29,490 bases of DNA from IMG/VR virus record IMGVR_UViG_3300036820_000060, positions 1-29,490 of that record, one strand, 5' to 3'. Origin of the DNA: a virus. A program made the translations under genes and the position numbers. Shown here one piece after another: positions 14,580 to 22,475 of the stretch; position 1 is the first letter of the stretch, and each line of letters starts with the position of its first letter. The notes under the pieces were generated by a model that saw only the letters and a list, made by a program, of their open reading frames with translations, ran no database searches and was not told the DNA's origin.

Positions 14580-16187
14580 CTATTGGTGCCTGACCGCGCT
14601 CTTGGCAAGCCCCGAGCGTCGGAACATGGAACGGTTGGACTGGCGGATATGATCGAGGTCGGCAAACACCTCGCCGTCAGGCCCGCGCGGAACGGAGGCG
14701 GAGATAGGCCGGCTGAGGGTGCGCGAGAGGAGTCCCTGTTCAATGGCCTCGGCGGCCACGCGCGCGGCGTCGGTGGGATGACTGGACCAGTCGTGGACAG
14801 GATCGCGCGAGGTGACGCCACCGACCTGGACCTCCTTGGTGTGGTAGCTCTCCAGGGCGGAGATGCCGTAGGAACATCCCGGCTCGTTGAACCAGGACCG
14901 CGCCAGGAGGTCGCGCAGCAGATTGATCCCTGGGCCAATTCCCACAGGCCGGGGAGCCACGATGATGTTCGAGGCCCCTGCCTTCTCCAGCTCATCGCGG
15001 TAGGATGTGCCGGTCCCTGCCGCGTGGCTTTTGCCGTCGTGGGGCAGGATGCAGGTGTCGATGGGGATTTCCGCCTTCTGAATCTCCAGGTACACCTGGC
15101 CCGCGTTCATGTGGCGGACTGTCTTATGCAGGAGCCACAGGCAAGAGCGGCCGACTAGCTGGAAAAGCCAGACGCTGGTGCTGTCGTCGTAGCCTATGTC
15201 CCAGACGGCGAAGACGGGCGCGCCGCGCTCGCGCGGGAAAGGGACGATGTGGCCCTCAGCCCTGATCTCGGACATGATCTCCCCGAATACGGCGCCCTCC
15301 ACCGGTGCGTTGAACGCCTCCTCCACAGTCGAGGGGTATTCCCGCTGCATGAAAATGCCCTGCTCCAGGGCGGTCTTCCAGTACCAAACCCGCTGGCCGC
15401 CGGTCAGCTTGCGGGCGATCTTGACCTCCAGCTTGTCCAGGTAGGCCCTCATCTTGGCCGGAATCCAGGAGGGGTCGCCGGCCAGGGTGTTCCTCTCGTC
15501 CTGCCACCAGGGGAAGAACATGAAGTGAAAGTCCTTCGCTGTCATCTGGTCGGGCGGGGTCTGCTGGGCCCGGACGATCAGCTCGTAGAAGTCCCCGCCC
15601 TTCCCTCCCTTGAAGGTGGACTCCACCCAGACCATTCCCTCGTCGGCGGAGGGGAGAGCGCCGGTCTTGATCTCCTCGGAACGCTCGGGGTCCTCGTGGG
15701 CGATTGGCCCCCACTCCGAGATGTGAAGGATTTGGTTCTGGCCGCCGCGGGCCGCCTTCCCTGCGTTGATGTTCGAGCCATTGGCGAACTCGATCATCGT
15801 GGTGGAGTCGGATATGAGTTTCTCCTTGATCTCGCCATCCAGACTCTCCCACAGGAACCGGCAAATCTTGGTCAGCTTGTCGGAGGCGTTCGGGTGGGTC
15901 AGGTCGATGATCGACATTTGCAGGTGCTCACCGAAGTAGCAGAAGTCGAAGCCGATCACCTCGAAGAGGGTGGAGACGCCGTGCTTGCGGGACTTGAGGA
16001 CCACGATCCGGCGCTGTCCCAGAACGAAGATGGCGTGAAGGATGGCCTCCTGGACCACGTTGGGCCGGAAGGGAATGACGCGCCCTTGCTTGTCCCGGAT
16101 GGTGTAGATGTTCCGGATACGCCAAAGCGGGTCAGCCATGAGCGTAGCCTCAGCCTGCGTGACCGTGACCTGGCCCTCCTGGCTCAT
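14580..16187 (-). CDS. Terminase large subunit (packaging ATPase-nuclease)
   Basis: The protein has 535 aa and both enzymatic domains. In the ATPase domain, the Walker A-like motif is KSRKHGVST (residues 65-73), and Walker B ends in ILHISEW (153-159) with the catalytic Glu 158. The segment QREYPSTVEEAF (281-292) is the conserved Q-x-Y-P-x-x-x-x-E-A-F of this family. The RNase H-like nuclease has VWDIGYDDS (Asp 330), LPHDG (Asp 384) and HDWSSHPTDAAR (Asp 466/473). It pumps DNA into the prohead through the portal and cuts it at the end. ATG 16187 overlaps the upstream stop (ATGA). Confidence 0.93.
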   Translation of the reverse strand: MSQEGQVTVTQAEATLMADPLWRIRNIYTIRDKQGRVIPFRPNVVQEAILHAIFVLGQRRIVVLKSRKHGVSTLFEVIGFDFCYFGEHLQMSIIDLTHPNASDKLTKICRFLWESLDGEIKEKLISDSTTMIEFANGSNINAGKAARGGQNQILHISEWGPIAHEDPERSEEIKTGALPSADEGMVWVESTFKGGKGGDFYELIVRAQQTPPDQMTAKDFHFMFFPWWQDERNTLAGDPSWIPAKMRAYLDKLEVKIARKLTGGQRVWYWKTALEQGIFMQREYPSTVEEAFNAPVEGAVFGEIMSEIRAEGHIVPFPRERGAPVFAVWDIGYDDSTSVWLFQLVGRSCLWLLHKTVRHMNAGQVYLEIQKAEIPIDTCILPHDGKSHAAGTGTSYRDELEKAGASNIIVAPRPVGIGPGINLLRDLLARSWFNEPGCSYGISALESYHTKEVQVGGVTSRDPVHDWSSHPTDAARVAAEAIEQGLLSRTLSRPISASVPRGPDGEVFADLDHIRQSNRSMFRRSGLAKSAVRHQ

Positions 16188-16444
16188 TGCTCGAATTTCA
16201 CGATGCCGTCCGTGTCGGCGGGAGGATCGTCAGGGAGGACCTTCAGTTCCACGATCCAGCACTTTTGGGCGGCGAACCACTCCTGTGCCGCAGCGATGGC
16301 CCGCTCGTAGGTCTGGAACTGGCCGCCTTTGGAAACGAAGTCCGCGTTCCATGTGCCGGCGGCGAAATCGAAGAACATCCAGGAGTAGCCCTGGGGGCGC
16401 TCGGGCGACTGACTTACGGCGAAGATGGAGATGGGGTCTCGCAC
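16184..16444 (-). CDS. Unknown 86-aa protein before the large terminase
   Basis: The start is GTG 16444, overlapping the upstream gene by 31 bases. The protein is compact and aromatic: GYSWMFFDFAAGTWNADFVS, then QTYERAIAAAQEWFAAQKCW, ending IVELKVLPDDPPADTDG and a short acidic tail. The Y-E-x-A-x-x-A-A-Q-x-W pattern resembles small alpha/beta phage proteins of unknown role. It is cotranslated with the large terminase. Confidence 0.65.
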   Translation of the reverse strand: MRDPISIFAVSQSPERPQGYSWMFFDFAAGTWNADFVSKGGQFQTYERAIAAAQEWFAAQKCWIVELKVLPDDPPADTDGIVKFEQ

Positions 16445-16998
16445 GGGACAGGAAGCGGCTTCTTGAGGAGATCGGCGGCGGCGCGGTGGCTCTCGATCAC
16501 GCTTTCCATGAACTCCTGGACGCCTGGTTGCGAGAGGTAAATCCGGTTCAGGCGCGTGATCCGGCGGATGCCCTCGCGGGACCAGATGCGGGGCCCGCGC
16601 TTTCCTGGGGAGAGCCCGGGAGCAAACCTCCCGCCGGCGGCAAGGAAGGTCTCCTCATAGGCTGGGCCATAGGCGAGTTTGAACGCCAGGAGCGATCCCT
16701 TGACGGTGAAACGAGGCTTCCCGTCGTCAGGGTATAGCTGGATAGCCACCTGAGTCCGGCGTGGGATGGCCTTGGTGTTCTCCGGCGGAGGGTTGAGGCC
16801 GATGGGCAGCTCCGCACTCATCGGGCGTCGGCCAGCGCCACCAAGCAAGCGGCGGAACTCCAGGGCTTGCTTGGCGCGGTACGCCTTCTCCCTCTTGGCA
16901 TGGCATTGGCGGCAATCCCGCTGCCCTGGGCGGTGTTTCTCCATGCACCCCTTGGTGGAGCATAGGTCGGGGGACTTTTTGCGTCTGTGAGCAGGCAT
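16414..16998 (-). CDS. Protein with an N-terminal zinc-ribbon-like motif
   Basis: The protein has 194 aa from ATG 16998 (TGATG overlap). Residues 1-40 are basic and carry four cysteines, in CSTKGC and DCRQCHAKREK, a C-x4-C-x10-C-x2-C arrangement suited to bind one zinc ion. A second domain (about 75-150) contains TQVAIQLYPDDGKPRFTVKG. The C-terminal part is arginine-rich and helical (REGIRRITRLNRIYLSQPGV, then FMESVIESHRAAADLL). A DNA-binding role is a reasonable inference from the zinc motif and basic helices. The position between small and large terminase genes is unusual for a plain structural protein. Confidence 0.65.
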   Translation of the reverse strand: MPAHRRKKSPDLCSTKGCMEKHRPGQRDCRQCHAKREKAYRAKQALEFRRLLGGAGRRPMSAELPIGLNPPPENTKAIPRRTQVAIQLYPDDGKPRFTVKGSLLAFKLAYGPAYEETFLAAGGRFAPGLSPGKRGPRIWSREGIRRITRLNRIYLSQPGVQEFMESVIESHRAAADLLKKPLPVPCETPSPSSP

Positions 16999-17201
16999 CA
17001 GGGCAAAAAGAGCTTCTTGGACATATCCGGCCGCGGTTGCGCCGCAACTCCATGTCGGCGGAGCTGGTCCTCGGCGTTGCGGCGGGCAAAGTCCTCGGAA
17101 TACTCCTCGATCTTGGCCAGGGCCCGCATGACCGGACACGTGCCGCGCCTCACGGCGTCCAATAGGGCGATCATCTGCTCCCTGGTGGTGATCTGGGGCA
17201 T
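16998..17201 (-). CDS. Small helical protein
   Basis: The protein has 67 aa, with ATG 17201 sharing a base with the preceding TGA (TGATG). It is nearly all charged helix: TTREQMIALLDAVRRGTCPV, ALAKIEEYSEDFARRNAEDQ, with a basic end. It lies in the terminase gene neighbourhood. No function is assigned. Confidence 0.6.
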   Translation of the reverse strand: MPQITTREQMIALLDAVRRGTCPVMRALAKIEEYSEDFARRNAEDQLRRHGVAAQPRPDMSKKLFLP

Positions 17202-17398
17202 CAGAGTCCTTGCGTTGGGTCCGCTGGCCCCCTGTCGGGCTCGCGTTGCCTCAGCTCCGGCCACGGAGGCGGCGAATATGTGGCAGCGCCGAAGAAATGG
17301 AGCTTCTGCCCGAGCCATCCGTAGGGTCGGAAGAACCAGGTAAAGGCGACGCCGAGCACTACGACCACCCAGAATATGACCAGCGCCTCGATCCTCAC
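17201..17398 (-). CDS. Small single-pass membrane protein
   Basis: The protein has 65 aa from GTG 17398, overlapping the small terminase stop (GTGA). One clear transmembrane helix occupies about residues 5-23 (ALVIFWVVVVLGVAFTWFF), followed by an aromatic patch and a polar Pro/Arg-rich tail. A membrane protein inside a packaging gene cluster could be a holin-like or membrane-targeting accessory; the sequence does not decide. Confidence 0.6.
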   Translation of the reverse strand: MRIEALVIFWVVVVLGVAFTWFFRPYGWLGQKLHFFGAATYSPPPWPELRQREPDRGPADPTQGL

Positions 17399-17805
17399 GG
17401 CTTCTTCGCCTCCTTGCGAATCTTCTGCAAGAGCGAGCCCAGCCCCTCGATCTTGATGGGGTCCGGCTCGTTGTGGCCAGCCATTCGGTTGTCGATCTCC
17501 AACGCCCGGTGGATGTCCGCAGCGGCCAAAGCCTGCCCCTTCTGGGTGATCTCGTCCTCGATCTGTTTGGCGAGCAGCTCCCGCTTGCGCTGACGGCTGA
17601 GAGTCTTGGGCGTCTCGGCGAGAGCCCGGAGCCTGGCTATCTCCGCGACGACTACAGGACGGTTGAGAATCCCCTGGGCTGCCACAGAGACTACATGGGC
17701 GCTACATTTTTGTGTGTGATAGGCGATTCTGTAGGCTTGGGAGGGGGGAGAACCGTCCACGGTGGCCTTGGCGAAGGCCAGCTCCTTGGCTGTGGGGCGC
17801 CTCAT
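17395..17805 (-). CDS. Terminase small subunit
   Basis: The protein has 136 aa. LAFAKATVDGSPPSQAYRIA (about residues 9-28), then SVAAQGILNRPVVVAEIARL, is the helix-turn-helix pattern of Terminase_2-type small subunits (F...G...SQAYR.AY ... A..IL..P.V...I..L). A basic/acidic helix with RQRKRELLAKQIEDEI follows. The small subunit forms a ring that recognises packaging sites and regulates the large subunit. Two membrane/unknown genes and a zinc-motif gene separate it from the large terminase. ATG 17805 overlaps the upstream TGA. Confidence 0.8.
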   Translation of the reverse strand: MRRPTAKELAFAKATVDGSPPSQAYRIAYHTQKCSAHVVSVAAQGILNRPVVVAEIARLRALAETPKTLSRQRKRELLAKQIEDEITQKGQALAAADIHRALEIDNRMAGHNEPDPIKIEGLGSLLQKIRKEAKKP

Positions 17806-18047
17806 GGCTTTGTGGTGCGGGGGGCGATTCGCAGCCACGCCCTTTCCGCGACGGTGGCGCAATGGCCGACGTTGAGGAGGCGGTCGTGCTTCGTGGGCTC
17901 GGTGTCGAACAGATCGCTGAAGGCCAGCTCCGGCCGGCGGGGCAGCTTGATCCAGGTGAGGAGCGCCCAGGAGTCGCAGCGCTCCGGCAGGCGCTTCCAT
18001 TCCTGCCTCCAGCCTGGGCCGCGATCTTTTTTGGTGCGGGGTGTCAT
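17802..18047 (-). CDS. Unknown basic small protein
   Basis: The protein has 81 aa, with ATG 18047 overlapping the upstream stop (ATGA). It is basic at the N-terminus (MTPRTKKDRGPGWRQEWKRL) and continues with WALLTWIKLPRRPELAFSDL and LNVGHCATVAERAWLRIAPR. The pattern of W, H and C in the last third resembles the 146-aa neighbour (both contain R-C-H/C-D-x-W-A/E-L-like segments), so the pair may be related domains. The function is unknown. Confidence 0.55.
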   Translation of the reverse strand: MTPRTKKDRGPGWRQEWKRLPERCDSWALLTWIKLPRRPELAFSDLFDTEPTKHDRLLNVGHCATVAERAWLRIAPRTTKP

Positions 18048-18484
18048 GTGGATGCGATCCCGCGGGCGAGAGCCTCGCGGGCCTTCCTCTGCCACTTGTC
18101 GCGCTTGGCCCAGTAGCGCCGGGCCTGGTGGATGGCGTCAAGTTTGAGCTGGTGGCGGATGTCCTCGTCGGGCTCCTGGTCCCAGAGGTTGCGACAGCAG
18201 AGCGCGGGGCGTCCCTCGAATACGACGGTGGTGGCCAACTCCCAGGCGTGGCAGCGGTCGGGGCGAGCGACCCAGGTCTGGGTGACGCTGCTGACCTCTC
18301 CGCGTTCGGCCTGGGCCTGGTCCAGCGCGAGCCAGAGGTTTTTGTCGATCCACTCCAGGCTCGGCAACTCCGTCATGCTGGGGTCCCAGGTTCCCGCCTT
18401 CGCCGGGGGTGCCGACGCCTTCCCGACCAGCGAGCCCACGAACGGCAGGGCGCCCAGGAGGCCAAGGAATTTTCCGCGTGTCAT
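18044..18484 (-). CDS. Unknown protein with a hydrophobic N-terminus
   Basis: The protein has 146 aa from ATG 18484 (ATGA). Residues 1-24 (TRGKFLGLLGALPFVGSLVG) look like a signal peptide or membrane anchor with a Pro/Ala-rich spacer after it. The remaining domain contains RPDRCHAWELATTVVFEG and CCRNLWDQEPDEDIRHQ, and ends in a strongly basic helix, RRYWAKRDKWQRKAREALAR. No twin-arginine is present. An exported or membrane-attached protein early in this operon is possible. Confidence 0.6.
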   Translation of the reverse strand: MTRGKFLGLLGALPFVGSLVGKASAPPAKAGTWDPSMTELPSLEWIDKNLWLALDQAQAERGEVSSVTQTWVARPDRCHAWELATTVVFEGRPALCCRNLWDQEPDEDIRHQLKLDAIHQARRYWAKRDKWQRKAREALARGIAST

Positions 18485-18681
18485 GTCCGTTGCCTCCGAA
18501 GGCCCTTGTCCGTCTCGATAGCCACCCACCTCACCCCGCCGCGGCTGAATCCGCAAGGCTGGTGCCTTGATTCAATCGGCGTGATCCCCGCATCTCCACC
18601 CTCCCAGGGCGGCGGCTCGACCGGCAACGCCCAAAAACACTCCGGATCGTTCAGAGCCTTGGTTCTCTCCTCGCTGGTCAT
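18481..18681 (-). CDS. First gene of the minus-strand operon, unknown
   Basis: The protein has 66 aa. ATG 18681 is preceded by CCCCAACCACCACCGAA, the A/C-rich leader seen at several first or isolated genes here. The sequence includes SEERTKALNDPECFWALPVE, a Pro-rich turn, and IESRHQPCGFSRGGVRWVAI. It ends with a TGA overlapping the next ATG. The leader and position make it the probable first gene after the divergent region. No family is recognised. Confidence 0.55.
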   Translation of the reverse strand: MTSEERTKALNDPECFWALPVEPPPWEGGDAGITPIESRHQPCGFSRGGVRWVAIETDKGLRRQRT

Positions 18682-18864
18682 TTCGGTGGTGGTTGGGGCT
18701 TAAACCCCGGGGCCGGGATTACCGACCCCAGGGAAGGGACGATTGAAGCGCCCCTTTTTATCGCTTGAGGGCAGCGTGGAACGCTTCACGCCCCGGAGTC
18801 AAGCCCTGTTCCACGCCTCTGGAGCCCAGCGGATTTTGGTTCGGGTCTCAGCGGGTCCCGACAA

Positions 18865-18884
18865 CTCACCCATTACGGGGTGAG
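18865..18884. repeat. Perfect 7-bp hairpin in the divergence region
   Basis: CTCACCC (18865-18871) and GGGTGAG (18878-18884) pair perfectly around a six-base loop. A second, weaker stem, TCGGG/CCCGA, occurs just before it (18841-18861). No U-tract follows on either strand at terminator distance. It could be an operator or part of an untranslated RNA; nothing more can be said. Confidence 0.35.
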
Positions 18885-19083
18885 GGAGCCTTAGCGGCTT
18901 TTGGACTGGGGAGCTGGGTTGCCCATTCACCGGGGCGGCTCGGGTGGCGCTCACGCACACCGCCTTGTTCCGGTCATCACTGGCCTTGCGGCCACGCTGT
19001 TTTGCCCGGGTAGGAATAGGGAAGGCTCGGGAGAGATCGCGGTTTACGGCTACATTCCGGAAGGTTTTTATTCCGACCGTTAG

Positions 19084-19097
19084 ACAGCGCCTCTCGC
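19084..19097 (+). repeat. Third copy of the tRNA-flanking repeat
   Basis: ACAGCGCCTCTCGC here matches ACAGACGCCTCTCGC, which begins at 19276 next to the tRNA 5' end, except for one missing base. It is therefore also an inverted copy of the sequence at the tRNA 3' side (19188-19201), and the tRNA trailer could pair either with the leader or with this downstream copy on the minus transcript. Confidence 0.5.
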
Positions 19098-19187
19098 GCA
19101 TTACCGCTCGGGTCAGCCTCCTGTCAACTCGCCGCTCCGCGATCTCACCGGAGCCGTCCTTCGCGTTCAACGCGCCCGGCACCGATT

Positions 19188-19290
<103 letters not shown>

Positions 19291-19408
19291 TTCGCTCTCC
19301 TGGCGGCTTCGTGGGCCGTGGGGCAGGTTCGTGTTTGTTATCCCGGAGCACACGGGCCGGGCCAGGATGGCGATTGACGGTTTGCGACGGTCATTGGTGA
19401 GGTGCAAG

Positions 19409-19447
19409 AAAAAACCGCCGGTGCCATTCCTGGAAGCAACCGGCGGT
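19409..19447 (-). terminator. Intrinsic terminator, minus strand
   Basis: On the minus strand ACCGCCGGT (19447-19439) pairs perfectly with ACCGGCGGT (19422-19414) around a 16-base loop and is followed directly by six T. It would stop transcripts coming from the right, where no minus-strand gene exists for at least 8 kb. It therefore either ends a short untranslated RNA starting near 19500-19680, or shields the tRNA region from antisense transcription. Confidence 0.75.
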
Positions 19448-19526
19448 CTGAAGATCGCGCCTGTGGCGCATCCCCGATATACCCCTTACAGCCACAACCT
19501 TCCTAGGTCGCGCGGAACAGGCAACG

Positions 19527-19590
19527 AAGAAAAATGAAAATATGCGCTTGACTGCGGGCGCACCCTACCGCAACTTACCGCCAACACGGT
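19527..19590 (+). promoter_or_regulatory. Probable promoter of the rightward operon
   Basis: A block rich in A and T (gaagaaaaatgaaaatatg, 19527-19545) in very GC-rich surroundings precedes TTGACT (19548-19553), a good -35 hexamer with an UP-like element. The -10 is weak: AACTTA lies 18 bases downstream. Transcription would start near 19585, leaving about 100 bases of leader before the DUF932 gene. This is inferred from sequence only. Confidence 0.4.
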
Positions 19591-19683
19591 CAGGACAGTC
19601 ACCAGTCAAGGGCGCCATATCCGGCGCATTTGGGCAACGCCCGCACTTGGGCTCTGGAGGTTTTTCCCGACCGCGAAAACCCA

Positions 19684-20742
19684 ATGATCCAAGGAAAGAC
19701 GATCCAGGAACTCGCGGTGGAAGTCAGCGCGCAGAAAGAGCGCGCGCAGGATTTCCGCGTCAGCCAAGCCGTCCTCGAAATGGACGAGCAGCTCCATCTC
19801 CGCACCATCGGAGGAAAAACGACCACCCAGCTCGACATCGCGCCCCAGCAGCTCATGCACGGGCAGATGGCCGAGAAGCTCGGGGTGCCGGTCAAATACT
19901 ACAACCGCATGATGGCGGAGGCCCCCGAGCTGCTCCGCGAGAACGTCAACCACTGGCTGGCTAGCGGCCAGGATCGCCGGTTCATCCGCACCTTCAGAGA
20001 AGCGGATGGCGCCGCGTCCACGGGCCGGGCCTTCCTGTCCAACGGTTACAAGCCACTGGACAACTACGACCTGATGACCGCCCTGGTCCCGCCCCTGACT
20101 AACACCGGGCTGCGGGCGGCCTCCAGCCAGGTCACGGAGACCAGGCTCTACATGCAGCTCGTGACGGACAAGATCACGGCGGAGGTGAAGCGCGGCGATG
20201 CGGTTCAGCTCGGCCTGGTGGTGTCCAACAGCGAGGTGGGCTCCGGGGCGCTGTCGATTCAGCTCCTCGTTTACCGCCTGGTCTGCACCAACGGGCTCAT
20301 CATGCCGGCCGAGGACCTCCCCGGCTTCCGGGCGGTTCACCTGGGCCGTGGCTTCGAGGGCGATCAGTCGGTTCTCCGCGAGGAGACCCGCCGCCTGACC
20401 GACGCCGCGATCTGGAACCAGGCGCGCGATGTCATCACCGCCGCCGTCAGCCAGGCCAGCCTGGACAACATGGTTCGCAAGCTCCAGGGCATCGCCCAGG
20501 TGCGGCTCCAGGACCCCGAGAAGGCCGTGGAGCTGGTCGCCAAGCGGTACGACCTGGCGGAGGATGAGCGCAAGGGCGTCATGGCCAACCTCATCGCCGG
20601 AGCTGACGTGTCCCAGTGGGGTCTCGTCAACGCCGTTACCTCCCTGGCCAACACCGCGGTCAATTATGACCGCGCCATCGAGCTGGAGACCATCGGGGGA
20701 AAGGTCGCCTCGATCCCGGCAAACACGTTCGGGTTGAACTAA
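19684..20742 (+). CDS. DUF932 family phage/plasmid protein
   Basis: The protein has 352 aa from ATG 19684, without a Shine-Dalgarno site (upstream GCGAAAACCCA). The family pattern is visible: GVPVKYYNRMMAEAPELLRE (about residues 67-86), ENVNHWL, then STGRAFLSNGYKPLDNYDLM (the S-x-x-Y-x-x-L-D-N segment), and LVYRLVCTNGLIMP in the second half. DUF932 proteins are common first or early genes on phages and plasmids; their biochemical role is not established. Here it is the first gene rightward from the divergence region and is followed by its own terminator-like hairpin, which suggests higher or separate expression. Confidence 0.85.
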   Translation: MIQGKTIQELAVEVSAQKERAQDFRVSQAVLEMDEQLHLRTIGGKTTTQLDIAPQQLMHGQMAEKLGVPVKYYNRMMAEAPELLRENVNHWLASGQDRRFIRTFREADGAASTGRAFLSNGYKPLDNYDLMTALVPPLTNTGLRAASSQVTETRLYMQLVTDKITAEVKRGDAVQLGLVVSNSEVGSGALSIQLLVYRLVCTNGLIMPAEDLPGFRAVHLGRGFEGDQSVLREETRRLTDAAIWNQARDVITAAVSQASLDNMVRKLQGIAQVRLQDPEKAVELVAKRYDLAEDERKGVMANLIAGADVSQWGLVNAVTSLANTAVNYDRAIELETIGGKVASIPANTFGLN

Positions 20743-20750
20743 CCGTGTTG

Positions 20751-20790
20751 GGGGCGCCTCGCTCGTGGGGGCGCCCCTTCCCCTTTTTTT
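20751..20790 (+). terminator. Terminator-like hairpin directly before the next start codon
   Basis: GGGGCGCC (20751-20758) pairs with GGCGCCCC (20770-20777) and is followed by TTCCCC and a run of seven T (20784-20790). It has the form of an intrinsic terminator after the DUF932 gene. The ATG of the next gene begins at 20792, one base after the T-run, so this gene would need readthrough or a transcript starting at the very edge of its coding sequence. Confidence 0.75.
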
Positions 20791-20791
20791 C

Positions 20792-21100
20792 ATGACTAAC
20801 CTCGAAAAACCCATTCACCGCGTCACCCGCGGAGCTCTCACTGACTTCTGGGGACCGGATGGTGGCAAGCGCCTGGTGGCCTCCCTTGAAGTGGGGGACC
20901 TCCTGGTTCTGCGGCCACACGGCACCCGCCGGCCCGAGACCGTCAGCCTATTCGACGTGTACCGCTATGCCTTCATGGCGCGCGTGAACGCCGGCAGGCT
21001 GGACAAGGCCCGGGCCAAGAAGAAGGCCATCGCGGAGCGAAAAGAGCGCCGTCGCCTGCTCCGATCCACCCGCAAACCCGCAACGAAGGCCACCGCATGA
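20792..21100 (+). CDS. Unknown protein with a basic C-terminal tail
   Basis: The protein has 102 aa from ATG 20792; an earlier in-frame start would lie inside the terminator hairpin. Residues 1-70 look folded (TRGALTDFWGPDGGKRLVAS, then GDLLVLRPHGTRR and FDVYRYAFMARVN). The last 30 residues are Lys/Arg-rich (DKARAKKKAIAERKERRRLL), suggesting nucleic acid contact. It ends with an ATGA overlap to the next gene. No family is recognised. Confidence 0.65.
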   Translation: MTNLEKPIHRVTRGALTDFWGPDGGKRLVASLEVGDLLVLRPHGTRRPETVSLFDVYRYAFMARVNAGRLDKARAKKKAIAERKERRRLLRSTRKPATKATA

Positions 21101-21423
21101 CCGTCGATGTAACAGTCTTTCATTTGCCGGATGGTCGGCAGACCCAGGAGACCACTGACCTGACTGACGCGCTGCGGCCGCAGTATGACCTGGTGCTCTC
21201 GGTCGGCCTTCGTTTCACTGCGGAGATTCTCACCACCGGCAAGGTCTCGGTGACTCTGGAGGAGGCCGACCTGGGCGACTACGACATCCGCATTTCCGTT
21301 AACGGGCCTGCCGTGCAGGCCGGAATGGCTGAGATGCTTTCGGACTTCGATCCCCATGCCTTCGCGGTCTGGAAAGAGGACATGAGCCTGCCGGCTGAGT
21401 CGCCGGAGGGCGATGCGCCATGA
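21097..21423 (+). CDS. Unknown acidic protein
   Basis: The protein has 108 aa, with ATG 21097 overlapping the upstream TGA (ATGA). It is acidic throughout, with a beta-type centre: LVLSVGLRFTAEILTTGKVS, then VTLEEADLGDYDIRISVNGP. The YDIRISVNGPAV segment resembles conserved hypothetical proteins in phage accessory modules, without known function. It is translationally coupled to the neighbours on both sides. Confidence 0.65.
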   Translation: MTVDVTVFHLPDGRQTQETTDLTDALRPQYDLVLSVGLRFTAEILTTGKVSVTLEEADLGDYDIRISVNGPAVQAGMAEMLSDFDPHAFAVWKEDMSLPAESPEGDAP

Positions 21424-21608
21424 AGGACTACCTCACCATCGGCATTGTCTGGTCGGGCCTGTGCGAAATCTGGGACAACCTCCTGGGCGGCTCGCCCTGG
21501 TTCGGCCCGGTCCCGCTCCTGGTCAGTTTCGTGGTCCGCGCCCTGGCGTGGCCCATCAGCTTCATCCTGCGCCTGCACGCCATCAAGGCCAACTTCATCC
21601 GCAAATAA
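21420..21608 (+). CDS. Small membrane protein
   Basis: The protein has 62 aa. The start ATG 21420 overlaps the upstream TGA (ATGA), with GGAGG ten bases upstream. A hydrophobic, Trp-rich body (WFGPVPLLVSFVVRALAWPI, then SFILRLH) probably forms one membrane helix or a hairpin, with a basic C-terminus (AIKANFIRK) that should remain cytoplasmic. The function is unknown. It is an early-region membrane protein, so it is unlikely to be the lysis holin. Confidence 0.6.
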   Translation: MKDYLTIGIVWSGLCEIWDNLLGGSPWFGPVPLLVSFVVRALAWPISFILRLHAIKANFIRK

Positions 21609-21610
21609 CC

Positions 21611-21883
21611 ATGACAACCGACTCCAATCCTCCAGCCGCGCCCGCCGTGGCGGCAGACACCAGCCGCAAGCGCATCAATAACGGCCCGGCCATCACCCCG
21701 GAGAACTACGAGACGTTCCGCTACTGGCGGCGACTCGGGGCCTCCGCGGGCGTCCTCCTGGACCGCCTGATTGAGTTTGCCCGGTCGCATGACTTCGACC
21801 CGGCTCTCAACCAGGTGGTGCCGGTGGCGCCTCCCGCTGACGAAAAATCGCCGCCCCCAGGCAAGCCCGGAAAGCGGCGATAA
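21611..21883 (+). CDS. Unknown small protein
   Basis: The protein has 90 aa from ATG 21611 (leader GCAAATAACC, no Shine-Dalgarno). A disordered Pro/Ala start is followed by KRINNGPAITPENYETFRYW and RRLGASAGVLLDRLIEFARS, which look like two helices, and the tail is Pro/Lys-rich. The gene is followed by a 64-base gap holding CCAACCACATC, part of the A/C-rich leader of the next gene. No family is recognised. Confidence 0.6.
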   Translation: MTTDSNPPAAPAVAADTSRKRINNGPAITPENYETFRYWRRLGASAGVLLDRLIEFARSHDFDPALNQVVPVAPPADEKSPPPGKPGKRR

Positions 21884-21947
21884 CACGGCCGGCTTTCACC
21901 GTCCGCCCCCACTGTTCCGCGCCAACCACATCTGTCAAGTGAAACCC

Positions 21948-22475
21948 ATGACCCTATACGTGCCGGTCCACAGGTCCGGCCAACGCGCCTTGCCCAAGGA
22001 GTTTAAGTCCGTGGCCCAGGCGTGGGTGCTCACTCAGTCCACACCAGCCGACTGGCGGGTGGAGGAGATGCACGCCGCGCCGCCCGCACACCCGCCGGCC
22101 AGGTGCCCGGCCTCTCTGGAGGTCGGAACCATCCTGGCGCGAGTGCCCGAGTCCTTCCGCTACGATCCCATCATGGTCCAAATCCATGACGCCTACGCCT
22201 TCGGCTTCGCGAATCGCCTGTGGAACAAGCGGGCGGCGGTTCTCCTGGCCTTCCGCGCCAGCATGGAGGCCCAGGAGGCCAGAGGCCACGGCAACCGCGC
22301 CGCGCGCCGGGCTGCCCAGATTGAAACCTCCTCCTGGTTCGACCACCGGACCCGCATGAGTGACGCCGAGCTGGACAAGATGCTCGGGGACCTCCACGAG
22401 CGCCACGGCTCGTCCCGCCAGGACGAGGACGGCCACTCCACCATTTCAGAAACCACCATCCCAAATCCAACATGA
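21948..22475 (+). CDS. Unknown 175-aa protein
   Basis: The start is ATG 21948, with upstream GTCAAGTGAAACCC and no Shine-Dalgarno. An N-terminal alpha/beta-looking part (MTLYVPVHRSGQRALPKEFK) is followed by a helical half containing AFGFANRLWNKRAAVLLAFR, SMEAQEARGHGNRAARRAAQ and MSDAELDKMLGDLHER. The C-terminus is polar. It ends with an ATGA overlap to the SSB-like gene, so the two are likely cotranslated. I do not recognise the family; a role in DNA recombination is possible only by association. Confidence 0.6.
   Translation: MTLYVPVHRSGQRALPKEFKSVAQAWVLTQSTPADWRVEEMHAAPPAHPPARCPASLEVGTILARVPESFRYDPIMVQIHDAYAFGFANRLWNKRAAVLLAFRASMEAQEARGHGNRAARRAAQIETSSWFDHRTRMSDAELDKMLGDLHERHGSSRQDEDGHSTISETTIPNPT

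Noticed and set aside
15249-16310. A 353-codon rightward open frame opposite the large terminase
   Set aside because: Antisense shadow; the minus-strand product has all terminase motifs.
18799-19182. A 127-codon leftward open frame in the divergence region
   Set aside because: Atypical composition, no leader motif, no overlap with neighbours, and it covers several hairpins; treated as non-coding.
19606-20814. A 402-codon leftward open frame opposite the DUF932 gene
   Set aside because: Antisense shadow of a recognised family; it would also run through the terminator hairpin at 20751-20790.
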